Source of the DNA: Tipula vernalis
Taxonomy: Eukaryota; Arthropoda; Insecta; Diptera; Tipulidae
DNA: 64,000 bases
Assembly: GCA_958295665.1 (NCBI GenBank)
Contig: OY282559.1
Span: 248,678,764 to 248,742,763, forward strand
Reading direction: 5' to 3'
The stretch's first letter is position 1. Each line of letters opens with the position of its first letter. Position numbers and translations under genes: made by a program. Under the pieces are notes generated by a model, which saw only the letters and a list, made by a program, of their open reading frames with translations, was not told the origin of the DNA and ran no database searches. Shown here in pieces: positions 32,404 through 42,995 of the stretch.

Positions 32404-33233
32404 CATTTCTAAGAAATTTTAGACCACCACTAAATGGACAACGCAATTAAAAAATAACAAATAGGAATCCTTTTGAAAATAATAGATCCCATATCACCAA
32501 TCTTTATCAAAAAGGTGCTATTTTTTCCACCTCTGTTATATTCTTATTGTATTCATCTTACAATCCCTAAGTACACATAATGTACAAGAACAATATTTAT
32601 TTTAAATGGAAACTATTTCTTTAACAAAGCGCGAACGAATTACATTCAATTTTCTTAAAAGAAATTTAAAAATTGGTTGGAATCTTGTACAATATTCTTA
32701 TTTCAATTTTTTTATTGTTAATTATAATCCCATACAGAAAATATGTTTCTTATTATGTTTCCGGCTTTTGTTATTCAAATTAAATGCAACAGGTAAGATC
32801 AAATGTAAACATTTATAATAGAAAAAAGCTAATTCAAAAAGGATTGTGCACACTAAAATGAACTTTACAAAGAAAATAGAAAATCAATTATTTCTATGTA
32901 TGATCACTGGAATCATATAAGATGGTGTGAAAAATGGACAACTTTGCTTATGAATAGAATGCTAATTATTTTCCTAATTTAAAAATGTATTGATTCTGGT
33001 TTATTGTATAAAAGGATTAAATAAACCTTCTTGCACGTGCTCTTTTTGAGAAATGTTGGTCAATATATGACGAGAAGTGTTAAATTATTATTCAAATTGG
33101 TTTTTATCTCACTACTTTTATCTCCTGTTTGTACAGGAGAAAATATTATAAGAATTCGATGCTTTCAAAATTCAAATTAAGATTCGAATTTGATCGTATT
33201 TAAATACCACCATCTTTAACCCGCATTTGTTAT
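32404..33233. other. AT-rich spacer, no gene seen
   Basis: The open frame 32606-32818 is composed of AT-biased codons without motifs and is not accepted. Confidence 0.5.
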
Positions 33234-33461
33234 CACTAGAACTACCGACCCGTCAAAATGACAGATTTACATTTATTGAATTTATTTTGTTTTATTATTA
33301 TGTTAGAACTATTTTAGAAATTTATGATGATTTTTAATATGGCAATAAAGTAATTATACTCAAAATCATCAAAATTTTTCAAAACAATTCTAACATAATA
33401 ATTAAAAAAATGAATTCAATAAATGTAAATCGGTCATTTTGACCGGTCGGTAGTTCTAGTG
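33234..33461. mobile_element. piggyBac-like MITE with about 55-bp TIR
   Basis: Both ends read inward as CACTAGAACTACCGACC followed by gtcaaaatgac, gatttacatttattgaat. TTAA follows the right end (33462-33465) and TTAT precedes the left. The CACTAGA end and TTAA target fit piggyBac-like MITEs. It is 228 bp and non-coding. Confidence 0.8.
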
Positions 33462-33639
33462 TTAACAACACCTAACAGATTTTTATTACAGAGTATATCT
33501 GTGGAAATAAATAAAAAAAAATTGGGGTCAACTGTGCCAGCCGTAGATGTTTTGCGTGGCAACGTTTATTCGCAGTGAGAGAAATGATAAACTGTATAGT
33601 TTTTTGTTAAAATCAATTTATTTATTAATAGCTTCATGG

Positions 33640-33913
33640 TGTTCACTTCACGTATGAACAGATCTTATTTGTTAAGTCATCATTTTAATTTTAAGTAATA
33701 ACTAAATAGTTTGATTCTAGCCAAAACGCATAGGTTGCAGAATGTGAAATATTAGTAAAGGAAGTATGCATACACGTTATTTGTCAACTATGCAAAATAT
33801 TTTATTATAAACAACATTATAAAAACTTATTATTAAGTATTTTCTAAATTTGTATTTAAACTCGAAATTTAGAAAAAATAAATCTTAATAAACATAATAT
33901 TTGTGAGAGTAAC
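33640..33913 (+). repeat. 5' LTR of the gypsy-like element
   Basis: It starts TGTTCACTTCACGTATGAAC and runs to 33913, where a tRNA-Tyr-type primer binding site (TGGTCCTTCGAGCC, 33914-33927) follows. A second copy at 40035-40270 has the same start and the same internal blocks (ccaaaacgcataggttgcag, cacgttatttgtcaactatg). AATAAA-like sequences lie near its 3' end. Confidence 0.8.
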
Positions 33914-34109
33914 ACTGGTCCTTCGAGCCATTAAAAACTGGCAAAAGAATCAACAGCTATACATAACAACAAAGAAGTAATGGAGCCATTTATCCAACAA
34001 AGCATTGTACACCGAGTATACAAAAAATTCGGAACGTTACACCAGCCTTAGAGACGACCCACCAATACTTTCAAGATAGGCAGAAAGTGCACCTCCAAAG
34101 ATAGTTCCG

Positions 34110-34293
34110 ATTCACATGACTATGTAGAAAGGCTTCGCGCAGCAATGAGTAAAATAATTCCTGTTGACACTCATAAGTCAAATAATCCGCCTATTTTTCT
34201 TTTCAAGTCCCTAAACAATTGCGAGTATGTTTTCGTTCGTATTGACAGAGTACGAACGGGCCAACAGCTCCGTACGAAGGACCTTATAAGGTC
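34110..34293 (+). pseudogene. gypsy-like integrase C-terminal part, left half
   Basis: The frame reads YVERLRAAMSKIIPVD, FLFKSLNNCEYVFVRIDRVR and, after a one-base shift, APYEGPYKV, the GPY/F module of Ty3/gypsy integrases. The codon series is cut at 34293 by the BEL-3 LTR that starts TGTTAAGG. The missing continuation is at 36237-36060 on the opposite strand. The N-terminal integrase, reverse transcriptase and gag are absent. Confidence 0.8.
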
Positions 34294-34977
34294 TGTTAAG
34301 GACTCACCATCATATTTCAATGAGAAAAACACTACATTTAGTTTATATGCACTTTATTTTTATAAGTTTGTTTTCCAATTTATTCTTGTTGTTGTTGACC
34401 ATTTGGGTTTAACCTAAAAAGAAATAATATTAGACAATTAGTTATTATACCTTTTGTATCCCGTTTTGAATCAAAGAATACGTTCTCCCTGGATGAGTTT
34501 GCTGGAAACTATTAACTCCAAAACTAGTTCACTATAATGATCACTATATATATCTACTTGCACTAAATAAATGAACATACCAACGTTTAACTGTCATATA
34601 AACTGACAGTAGTTGTCAAACTCATGCACGGAAAGCAAAATAAACATTTATAATGTTCTAATTCGAATACTTCCATCTGTGATAAAATTAGTTTACTAAT
34701 ACCAAATAATGCCAACATAATTATGTAAACGCCACGTCATCCCAAAAAAAACACACAACAAAAAAATAATAATAATTTCTCGATTTGTGAGAAATTGTCG
34801 GTCGCGTTTTGGTTCTTTCTTTATGGTTTTGATTCTCGATGGTGACGGACGTATTGCAAGCCAACACACAAGTTAATTATAACTCACAATAAAACAATTA
34901 CAAAATAGAAACTCGGGTGTTTATTTATTTGTACACAATACAAAACTTAACATTTTAATTGCTGCAATATATCCAAA
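34294..34977 (+). repeat. BEL-3 5' LTR (LTR A)
   Basis: It starts TGTTAAGGACTCACCATCAT, is preceded by AGGTC (34289-34293), and ends in ctgcaatatatcca just before a tRNA-Tyr-type PBS (TGGTCCTTCGAGCCGG, 34981-34996). It matches 36238-36918 in inverse orientation almost base for base, except for small differences (for example ttggcttgaaata in LTR B against ttggcttgcaata read from LTR A). The two therefore derive from one element. Confidence 0.9.
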
Positions 34978-35212
34978 ACTGGTCCTTCGAGCCGGATTTG
35001 TAAAATCGGCGAACTCATTCGAAATTGCGGTAATTGGAGGACGTGTACAATAAAACAGCGTAGTGTCACATTGCAACCGGTGTTACAGTAATCTCGGCTC
35101 AACTCAAATAATATACGATCAGTTATATTGTATACACATAGCAATAGCATAATAGTGTAAACCAGCCAATTCAAAGTGTACGTGATATTTTGTGTTGTAA
35201 AAAACGAGCATA
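34978..35212 (+). other. BEL-3 primer binding site and 5' leader, first part
   Basis: The PBS at 34981-34996 is complementary to the 3' end of tRNA-Tyr (tRNA end CCGGCTCGAAGGACCA). The following 215 bp are non-coding leader up to a MITE (R1). The rest of the leader, ending at the gag ATG, lies at 39052-38925 on the minus strand because of the inversion. Confidence 0.75.
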
Positions 35213-35605
35213 TTTATCCCGAGTGGATAATATCTCTTTGCTCACGAGTGGCATACAACGTTTTATCCACTTTTGTTGAAATAAATTTCGTAAATTAATA
35301 AGAAATAGTTTCATTTTGTGTTTTCACACTGGAGCATTGAATTTTGAAATACATTTTATCATAGTTACCGTTCTTTAAATTGTCATGGTGTACTTTAATT
35401 TAACTAATTTTTGGAATACAGTTTTTCATTCAATTTGACTACGAATAATTTTCCAATGACTACTCAACATTTTGTTATATCAAATATAACTCACGTTGCC
35501 CCTAGCAGCGTGGGTTATACAATAACAATGGGTTATTTTACATTTTCTTTATTTGAAATCAGCATAGTTATCGGGCTATTATATATCAAAAGTGGATAAA
35601 AGAAT
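35213..35605 (+). mobile_element. MITE family R, copy R1
   Basis: It begins tttatcccgagtggataata and contains TTATCCACTTTTGTTG (35261). It ends caaaagtggataaaagaatt near 35605. It matches R2 (39053-39490) in inverse orientation over nearly its whole length, including a gttgcccctagcagcgtggg block. The right outer repeat is missing compared with R2. It contains a 62-codon open frame (35411-35599) also present in R2. Confidence 0.8.
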
Positions 35606-36237
35606 TTTAATAAGAACAACAAGTGCTTTATAATTTATTTGTCACACAGTATATTTATTTCATAATGTTTTTATATTTATTTCACTGTAATTATGTATTT
35701 GTTACATTTGAGAATTTAATATGTTATAACTACTTATATTTGCTTTGAATATATTGATGATTGCTCGACCGATTCGCAAAACTTCATGATCATCCCGTTT
35801 CTATGTAACTCTTCTTTTTTCTTCCTAAACTCGTTGATATAGATGGTATTTTCCGTTTTTTTTATTATTGTTTTCATATAAAAAAGGTACATAAATGCCA
35901 ATTGTACATAACGATTGCGCGCGAATTATTTTGTAGTGCAGTCTCCAAGTAAACAGCAATTGTATTGTTGCAACCGCTACATCACCCTCCTGCAAGTAAA
36001 ATCCCTCCCGAATCGATTGTAAGGTTGGAGGATCTAGTTAGGAAAGTTGAATAAAAGTGCAGGTAGTTAAGATGGACTATTCTGGAATTGGACTGACTTT
36101 TTAGGAGTTGCCTGGTTGAATACTAAGCTTGACTCAGCTAGGATACCGTAAGCCGGCTTTAGTCTGTCGATAGAAACATTTAAATTCTTGCCTTTTACAT
36201 CAAGAATGTAATGTTTACGAAAATTTTGAATGACCTT
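35606..36237 (-). pseudogene. gypsy-like integrase C-terminal part, right half (inverted), plus 3' sequence
   Basis: Read on minus from 36237, the frame continues the GPYKV module of 34293. It reads K-V-I-Q-N-F-R-K-H-Y-I-L-D, V-S-I-D-R-L-K-P-A-Y and a Ser/Pro-rich tail to a stop near 36068, the classical end of a gypsy integrase. The first codons overlap the AGGTC target duplication of BEL-3. The remaining 450 bp to the MITE have no clear frame and would correspond to the pol-env junction. Confidence 0.8.
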
Positions 36238-36918
36238 GGATATATTGCAGCAATTAAAATGTTAAGTTTTGTATTGTGTACAAATAAATAAACACCCGAG
36301 TTTCTATTTTGTAATTGTTTTATTGTGAGTTATAATTAACTTGTGTGTTGGCTTGAAATAAGTCCGCCACCATCGAGAATCAAAACCAAAAAGAAAGAAC
36401 CAAAACGCGACCGACAATTTCTCACAAATCGAGAAATTATTATTATTTTTTTGTTGTGTGTTTTTTTTGGGATGACGTGGCGTTTACATAATTATGTTGG
36501 CATTATTTGGTATTAGTAAACTAATTTTATGGCAGATGGAAGTATTCGAATTAGAACAATATAAATGTTTATTTTGCTTTCCGTGCATGAGTTTGACAAC
36601 TACTGTCAGTTTATATGACAGTTAAACGTTGGTATGTTCATTTATTTAGTGCAAGTAGATATATATAGTGATCATTATAGTGAACTAGTTTTGGAGTTAA
36701 TAGTTTCCAGCAAACTCATCCAGGGAGAACGTATTCTTTGATTCAAAACGGGATACAAAAGGTATAATAACTAATTGTCTAATATTATTTCTTTTTAGGT
36801 TAAACCCAAATGGTCAACAACAACAAGAATAAATTGGAAAACAAACTTATAAAAATAAAGTGCATATAAACTAAATGTAGTGTTTTTATCATTGAAATAT
36901 GATGGTGAGTCCTTAATA
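36238..36918 (-). repeat. BEL-3 3' LTR (LTR B), inverted
   Basis: The minus-strand LTR starts at 36918 (TATTAAGGACTCACC). Immediately upstream of it, on minus, is the purine tract AAGGTGGGGGGAAT. It ends at about 36238, followed on minus by AGGTC, the same five bases that precede LTR A. It thus has the polypurine tract and target duplication of a 3' LTR but points against LTR A. Confidence 0.9.
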
Positions 36919-37805
36919 TTCCCCCCACCTTGAACCTCCTGGTTTAATATAGTTTTTCTTCTGTTTGACTTAGTTAATTGTGATGTGTTTTTCCTTTGGT
37001 AAATCGCTCACTATTGATGTTGATTTTTTCTGGAATCGATCGGTTGATCTATTCCGAACGAATTATCAGGTTCCGGTCGGATACAGGTAAAACACATATC
37101 TTGTGAATTGGACGTTGTAGCATGCCACCAGCTGTTTTGAGTGTGACAACCCGAATATACCCATCTGGTCCAGGATGCACTTTCATTACTCTCCCCAATG
37201 GCCACCTACGGGATGGAACGTGTTTCTCGTGGATTATGACAATGTCGTTAACTCGAACTGGTTCTTTAATATTGCACCATTTGTTTCTAGTTTGAAGAGT
37301 GCTTAAATACTCTAGGTGCCACCGGTTCCAAAAATGTTGAGTCATTTTTTGAATCATTTGCCATCGGGTTAAATGAGATAATTTGTGTTCGGATAAATCC
37401 TTTTCGGGTATCTTTACCCCGCTATGACCAATGAGGAAGTGCGATGGTGTGAGCATTTCTATATCTGGATCAGTTGTACTACACAGTGGTCTTCTATTCA
37501 ATATTCCCTCCACTTCAGTCAGCAATGTTACCATTTCCTCCATTGTGAGGATGCTGTTTCCAAGTACCCTCTTTAGGTGAAATTTCGTTGCCTTCACCAC
37601 GGACTCCCATATTCCACCAAAGTGCGGAGCTTGGGGTGGGTTAAAGTGCCACTTAATATAGGACGTAGTTCAAAACCTGAGGACATCTTCCGAATTAGCA
37701 GCTAGTTTATGAAAATGTTGTTTCAGCTTTGCTTCAGCTCCAATAAAGTTTCGACCGTTATCGCTGAACATATTCTGTGGCACACCGCGACGTGCCACAA
37801 AGCGT
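36919..37805 (-). pseudogene. BEL-3 integrase, C-terminal half
   Basis: On minus, 37800-37610 reads GLKRFVARRGVPQNMFSDNG (core with SDNG), G-A-E-A-K-L and after a shift PPQAPHFGGIWESVVKATKF, which holds the catalytic Glu region. 37600-37049 is open and carries LLTEVEGILNRRPLC, TPSHFLIGHSG, RWQMIQKMTQHFWNRWHLEY and RWPLGRVMKVHPGPDGYIR, the C-terminal DUF5641-type domain, ending in KICVLPV. The purine tract and LTR B follow. Apart from two shifts in the core it is well preserved, younger looking than BEL-1 and BEL-2. Confidence 0.9.
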
Positions 37806-38924
37806 TTAAGACCTGCGACAAAACACTCGTTGATTAGTAGCAAACTCGATATTCACCGACTTTGTTGTTAAGTAAACGAATAGCCGTGGTACGTTCGTTG
37901 TCCTCGTCCCTATAGAATAATACGCACACTTGCAACTTAATGTAGCCGACGATAAAGACGATTCATCATTTTGAGTTGTAACGTGACCCTTTGCATCATT
38001 TCTTGACGAATAACGCTTACTTGTACTTGTAATAGTTTCAAATGCATCAATACGACGCGATAGGAATTTTATGAAATCAACAAATTTTGGATCTTCTGAA
38101 TCCGTAGAGTGATTTGCCCATGCAGCTCTAGTTTTATCGTCCAATTTTTCTAGAAGAAGGTAAATTAGCCATGGATCCCTGGCTTCTGCGCAGCTTCCTA
38201 ACGCTTCCAACCCGCGAACAACTTCTTCGGAGGTATCCATCAATTTCTTTAAAGCGTTTGCGTTTGAGTGATGGATGTTTGGTTGATCAATGAATTTACG
38301 GATGAATGCTGTTATAATATGTCGCTTGCGGTCGTAACGATCTTGTAATTTGGTTAAGGCAATCTTATAATTGTTTTCGATTACCAGAAGATGTCGCAGT
38401 AGTGATGCAGCTTCTCCATCCAGCAAACTCTTCAAGTACTGGAACTTTTGAGCGGCACTTAGTCTTCGAGATTCATGAATGGTTTTTGAGTATAAATCAA
38501 AAAATGAAGGCCACTCAGTATAATTACCCGAAAATTTTGGAATATTGAGCTTGGGTAACTTCAAATCTGATTCAGTACTGAGGTTAAATTGAGTGGTATT
38601 AAGGCTTAGTGTGTTATCTGCTTCTGGCGCTGGAGCAGCTTGTTCTGCTACAGATTTCTTGCGAGCCCTTGTCATTAACATTGCTACCGTCGTATGGTAG
38701 TCATCCTCAAAGGTTAAATCACCGTCTTCTTCTGGATTCAGCATGATAATTTTTTCATCGTAGTCATTAAACTGTGTCAACAACGCATGACAAGAAGTTA
38801 TGCGTGATTGAATTTCCGCTAATGTTGTTTCTCCAGTAACAGCTTTCACGTAATTAGCGATTTTAGTAAGTTTTCCTTTAACGCATGACTTTTGCTTCCT
38901 TAACGCTTGAATTTCCTTATCCAT
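37806..38924 (-). pseudogene. BEL-3 gag joined to integrase core by internal deletion (372 codons open)
   Basis: The ATG at 38924 gives MDKEIQALRKQKSCVKGKLT and a long open frame. About residues 118-290 form the BEL/Pao gag domain (LPKLNIPKFSGNYTEWPSFF, LDGEAASLLRHLL, ALTKLQDRYDRKRHII and W-L-I-Y-L-L-L-E-K-L-D). The end of the frame changes abruptly. From about residue 335 it reads RLFVYLTTKSVNIEF, the first core strands of the integrase (usual F-V-C-x-T-T-K-A-V-H-I-E). The zinc knuckle, protease, reverse transcriptase and RNase H are therefore deleted and the junction happens to be in frame. Gag itself has no stop. Confidence 0.85.
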
Positions 38925-39052
38925 GATTAATTCAAGTGCACGAATTCAGTAATTACACACGAAATTGATCAATCAGATTTGTACTGTTAACACGTATGAG
39001 ACACTGTTAACTATTGCCGTTGTTTGATAATGTTGCACCACTATCAGAAACT

Positions 39053-39490
39053 TATCCCTCATGGATAATATCTCGTTTTGCTCACTAGTACCATAAATAA
39101 CTATTATCCACTTTTGATATATAATAGCCCGATAACTATGCTGATTTCAAATAAAGAAAATGTAAAATAACCCATTGTTATTGTATAACCCACGCTGCTA
39201 GGGGCAACGTGAGTTATATTTGGTATACCAAAATGTTGAGTAGTCATTGGAAAATTATTCGTAGTCAAATTGAATGAAAAACTGTACATATTCCAAAAAT
39301 TAGTTAAATTAAAGTACACCATGACAATTTAAAGAACGGTCACTATGATAAAATTTATTTCAAAATTCAATGCTCCACTCTGAAAACACAAAATGGAACT
39401 ATTTTTTATTAATTTACGAAATTTATTTCAACAAAAGTGGATAAAACGTTGTATGCCACTCGTGAGCAAAGAGATATTATCCACTCGGGA
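39053..39490 (-). mobile_element. MITE family R, copy R2, with about 55-bp TIRs
   Basis: The left end ttatccctcatggataatat (39053) and the right end, read inward as ttatcccgagtggataatat (from 39490), are TIRs that continue through tctcgttttgctcactagta / tctctttgctcacgagtggc and ttatccacttttg. R1 at 35213 is the inverse copy. A third, partial copy lies at about 40690-40830 (+). The MITE sits in the BEL-3 leader. It carries an open frame (39322-39104, minus, 72 codons). Confidence 0.8.
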
Positions 39491-39585
39491 TAATGTCCCA
39501 CTCGGCTATCGCCTCGTGGGACAAACTTATCCCTCATGGATAATATCTCGTTTAGCTCACTAGTACCATAAATAACTATTAATTG
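39491..39585 (+). repeat. Palindrome and extra R-family terminus
   Basis: Just right of R2, gtcccactcggctatcgcct runs into cgtgggac, a short palindrome (gtcccac ... gtgggac). Then a second copy of the R left terminus (cttatccctcatggataata, from 39528) runs to ataactatta. It looks like the remnant of a second R element next to R2, at the inversion breakpoint. Confidence 0.65.
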
Positions 39586-39679
39586 AGAAAAGGAACATTA
39601 CGTGAGTAAATAATTTAGTGAACAAATAGTGCATACAACTCCATTGCACAGATACAACTCATGGATCTTAATAAGTAGC

Positions 39680-39961
39680 TCAATAACAACTTGTAATGTA
39701 ATTTGCGAGCACCAAATCGATGAAACATTTGAAACCACAACTACATCCATTCATGGTTAGGAAATCCTGGAGTGCATGCAAACTGCATCGTCAAAGGTGC
39801 CACATTTACAGTGTTATTTAGAGACATCTGAAGCCAACGTTAACATATACGATTACCACCACTATTTGGCAATTTATTTAATAATACCAGCGATTCTCTT
39901 TATGATCACATGCTATATATTCAGAAGAAAGAATATTCTAGCACATCTACAACCGGTTTAA
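39680..39961 (+). pseudogene. env-like C-terminal (transmembrane) remnant of the gypsy-like element
   Basis: A frame with one internal stop runs from about 39680 to the stop at 39959-39961. It shows Cys residues and a Thr-rich stretch, then after the stop an ECMQTASSKVPHLQC segment. A strong membrane span (Y-L-A-I-Y-L-I-I-P-A-I-L-F-M-I-T-C) and a short basic tail come just before the 3' LTR. Position, single span and tail fit the C-terminus of an env-type glycoprotein as carried by errantivirus-like gypsy elements. Only the tail is present and it is broken. Env identity is inferred from position and topology, not from a specific domain. Confidence 0.5.
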
Positions 39962-40034
39962 CCCCTGGAACCACTCACTTACAGAGTATTCGAACTAAAC
40001 AACCTGATAAAGGCTTAAAAGTAGCCCGGAAGTA

Positions 40035-40270
40035 TGTTCACTTCACGTGTGAACGTGGCTTATTTGTTAAGTCATCATTTTAATTTTAATTAATAAATAA
40101 CAAATTTGGTTCTTGCCAAAACGCATAGGTTGCAGAATGTGAAATATTAATAATGGAAGTATGCATGCACGTTATTTGTCAACTATGTAAAATGTTTTAG
40201 TATAAACAACATTATAAAAACTTATTAGTAAGCATTTTCTAAATTTGTATTTAAACTCGAAATTTATTAA
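40035..40270 (+). repeat. 3' LTR of the gypsy-like element, truncated
   Basis: It begins TGTTCACTTCACGTGTGAAC and follows the 5' LTR at 33640 through actcgaaattta (about 40265), where similarity stops. The last 30-40 bp of the 5' LTR have no counterpart, so this copy is truncated. A short purine-rich cccggaag precedes it. Confidence 0.8.
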
Positions 40271-42814
40271 GAATGAATCAGAAAACTTAACCACCAAAAG
40301 TGCAGTTTTTTACTCTCCATCTAATTAAACCCCACCAGCGGTAATTTAGTTAGATAATAAAGCTAATCAAGCAAACGCTTAGCGTTACAATCTAAGCATA
40401 ATACCACCACAGCGTACTCGAATTAGGTTTACCTCCTGGGTAGAACTCAGCGATTCAAGCAGAGTGAATTTATTTTGAAACATTTGATAAACTGCTGGTT
40501 GTTTTCCTTAACACTCAACAAAATGTGACATACTATATTTTAGCTGTCAAATAATCAATCTATAGAATGAAATAGATTGTGTTTGTGTGTGAGCGTTATT
40601 TAGCATTTTACAATATACGAGTATATGTATCATCATTCATCATTAAATGTTGTATTTTTCGGTTTTTCACGCATTTTTTGTTGTTTTGATTTTTTTCATT
40701 CGGTTATGCTTATGTTGCGCCTAGCAGCGTGAGTTATAAAATAAGAATTTGTTATTTTAAATTTTCTTTATTTGAAATCAGCATAGTTATGGAGTATCTA
40801 TTATTTATCAAAAGTGGATAAAAGAATAAAGATCCTGTAAGCAACTTGGCCAATGTATAATTATTGTTGGTATTGTAGGTAATTCGGCTAAATTTGTGTT
40901 CTTCTTCTTCTTGGTTTTTATCAGTAATAGGTTTATAGAAACGAATTCTGCGGTAAGTTTTTCGGATATCTTAACTTAAGTTTTTTGTTTCGTAGTACGT
41001 ATAGGAATTATTTTACAGATAAAAATTGTGGGTAGTTCAATGAAATAAAAGCTGCATTATAATTCTAAAAGTCGGTTGGTTTTAGCTGAATGAGTTTGCA
41101 AAAATCATCGATTCTTATTCGAGATACAATGGAGACAAAATAAAACAAAATGGTTTCATTTATTACACAAAAATATATATTAGTTTTTGGAGATTGAATA
41201 AATTTGCAAAATAATTTGAAATAAAATACTTCACAAGTTTTGTTGACCATTACACTTCTTTTGGTTGATAGAGTAAGGTTGCTCAAGTCTTACCCCTTAA
41301 AAACTATTATCAGAAATCAGAGAATATGTTGGTAAACACAAACACATGAATATCATTGGAAACCTTAGTAAACCCTACGTTTATTTATTGCAAAAAATTA
41401 AATAGTCAGCACACATTTTCTTTAACCTTATAAAATTAAAAAAATTGAAATCGGTACGACTAAGGAAGCCAGTACCTTAAGTCGTACTATCTTTTAAAAC
41501 TATTTTGAAAAAATCTCCTAAACCTCAAAACTATTTTGAAAAAATATTTCACAAAACTGCTAGAGGCAAACAAATCACTAATAGATATATAACTTATACT
41601 AAAAACCCAAATTGTATTTAACTAGTGTTTTCTTACCTAAGGAGCTTCCACACACCATGAAAATTACACTCAAACGACTATAAATGAATGTATTACCAGA
41701 AACATTCTAAATTCATTGAAACGCAGATGCGCACTGTCGAGCACTATAATTATACAGTGTGCCATTTGTATGGCAGTAAAAGTACTTTTGAAATCATTGA
41801 GGTACGATTTAAGAAGGATAGACTTATAAAACGTTTACATTATACGTACCTAATAAGTATGTACTTTTTTGCTATTTAATTATTTTTCCGCTGCAGTTCA
41901 CACTAGTATTGCGATTTGTAGTGTGAACGCATACTATAAAAGTTTGTTGTTTTGACAGATAGGCTTTTGTGTTCAATTCAGTTTATGTGTTGTGAATTTA
42001 TTCTCAAACTCTATTAAATTTGTCGGCAAATTATTCGATTAACACCCGAAATTGCAGTTAGAAACAAAAAAACGTAATCAATTTTGGGTTTGACAACAAA
42101 TATACGAAAGACATTAACATATAGTTATTAGTTAGGGTTCACATTATAACGTAATATACTAATACTTTTTTGATACATACTTTACAGAAATATCAATAAA
42201 GTATGTGATAAAATATTTAAATATTTAAATTTGAGTTCACATGACGATACTTTTTTGCTACATACTTTTATTCTACTAATGTAAACGTGGTATTAGGTAA
42301 CTTGCCCCAACATACACCAAAATTACCATTTAGTATCTCGAAAACGAAAGGAGATACACCAATTTTGATTACATATTCGGAAAGAGCAGAACTTGTTTAG
42401 TAATAATCAATATTTAATGAAATGCTTAATGAAAATTGATGATAAATCTTCAAAACCTCTAGTTTAGAATTTATTTAGTGACATTAGTGATACACTGTTA
42501 AAGCTGGGCTAATCAGGTATCGGGTTGATCGATTAGTTACAAAAAAAAAATTGGAAAGCAAAGTAACAAAAATTTTTAAAAAATTAGTTTCTGAATTACT
42601 CGTACTAAGCGTATTTTCTTGGTAATTTAAAAAAAAATATAGGTATTACAACAACAATTGCATTGTCCAAAGGAAAATTAGGTAATTTTTTCACACATTT
42701 TATCACCGGTAGCATATTAGAAATTACATGAATAACATCCAACAAAATATTAAAACTAGTAAAATTAGCTTACACAGAAATAGAGCTGTGTCGATATTCA
42801 CACGAAGAAGAAAA
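40271..42814. other. AT-rich spacer with a partial R-family MITE
   Basis: 40690-40830 is a partial R copy (cctagcagcgtgagttataa ... caaaagtggataaaagaat). Around 41896-42290 the motifs gttcacac/ggttcacatt and atacttttttgatacatact/atacttttttgctacatact recur and suggest a decayed MITE. No credible gene was seen. Confidence 0.5.
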
Positions 42815-42995
42815 ATTGTAAGAGAATTCATCTGTATTAGTATGATTCGCTAGAACTTGAACGCACAGTACATTCTGTATATATAGAATGTAAATTGTGG
42901 TATAATCAGTCTAATCGCCGCGGCCTGATGAGAAGATTGATTTTTTCATAATCATAAGCTCATCAGTTCGAAACTGGATTGAATTCTCTTACAAT
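42815..42995. repeat. 181-bp segment bounded by a perfect 16-bp inverted repeat
   Basis: ATTGTAAGAGAATTCA at 42815-42830 and its reverse complement at 42980-42995. The interior includes a GC-rich patch (cgccgcggcc, 42917-42926). Possibly a small MITE; no target duplication was identified. Confidence 0.6.

Larger units (their letters stand above)
33640..40270 (+). mobile_element. Ty3/gypsy-like element with env-like tail, invaded by BEL-3 and internally inverted
   Basis: The order is 5' LTR (33640-33913), PBS (33914), a deleted interior, integrase C-terminus (34110-34293), the BEL-3 insertion, the rest of the integrase now inverted (36237-36050, minus), an env-like transmembrane tail (39680-39961) and a partial 3' LTR (40035-40270). 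Everything from leader to late integrase is lost on the left side, since the integrase C-terminus starts within about 200 bp of the PBS. The interval 35.2-39.5 kb is inverted relative to the ends, with breakpoints in two inverted MITE copies. Confidence 0.8.
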
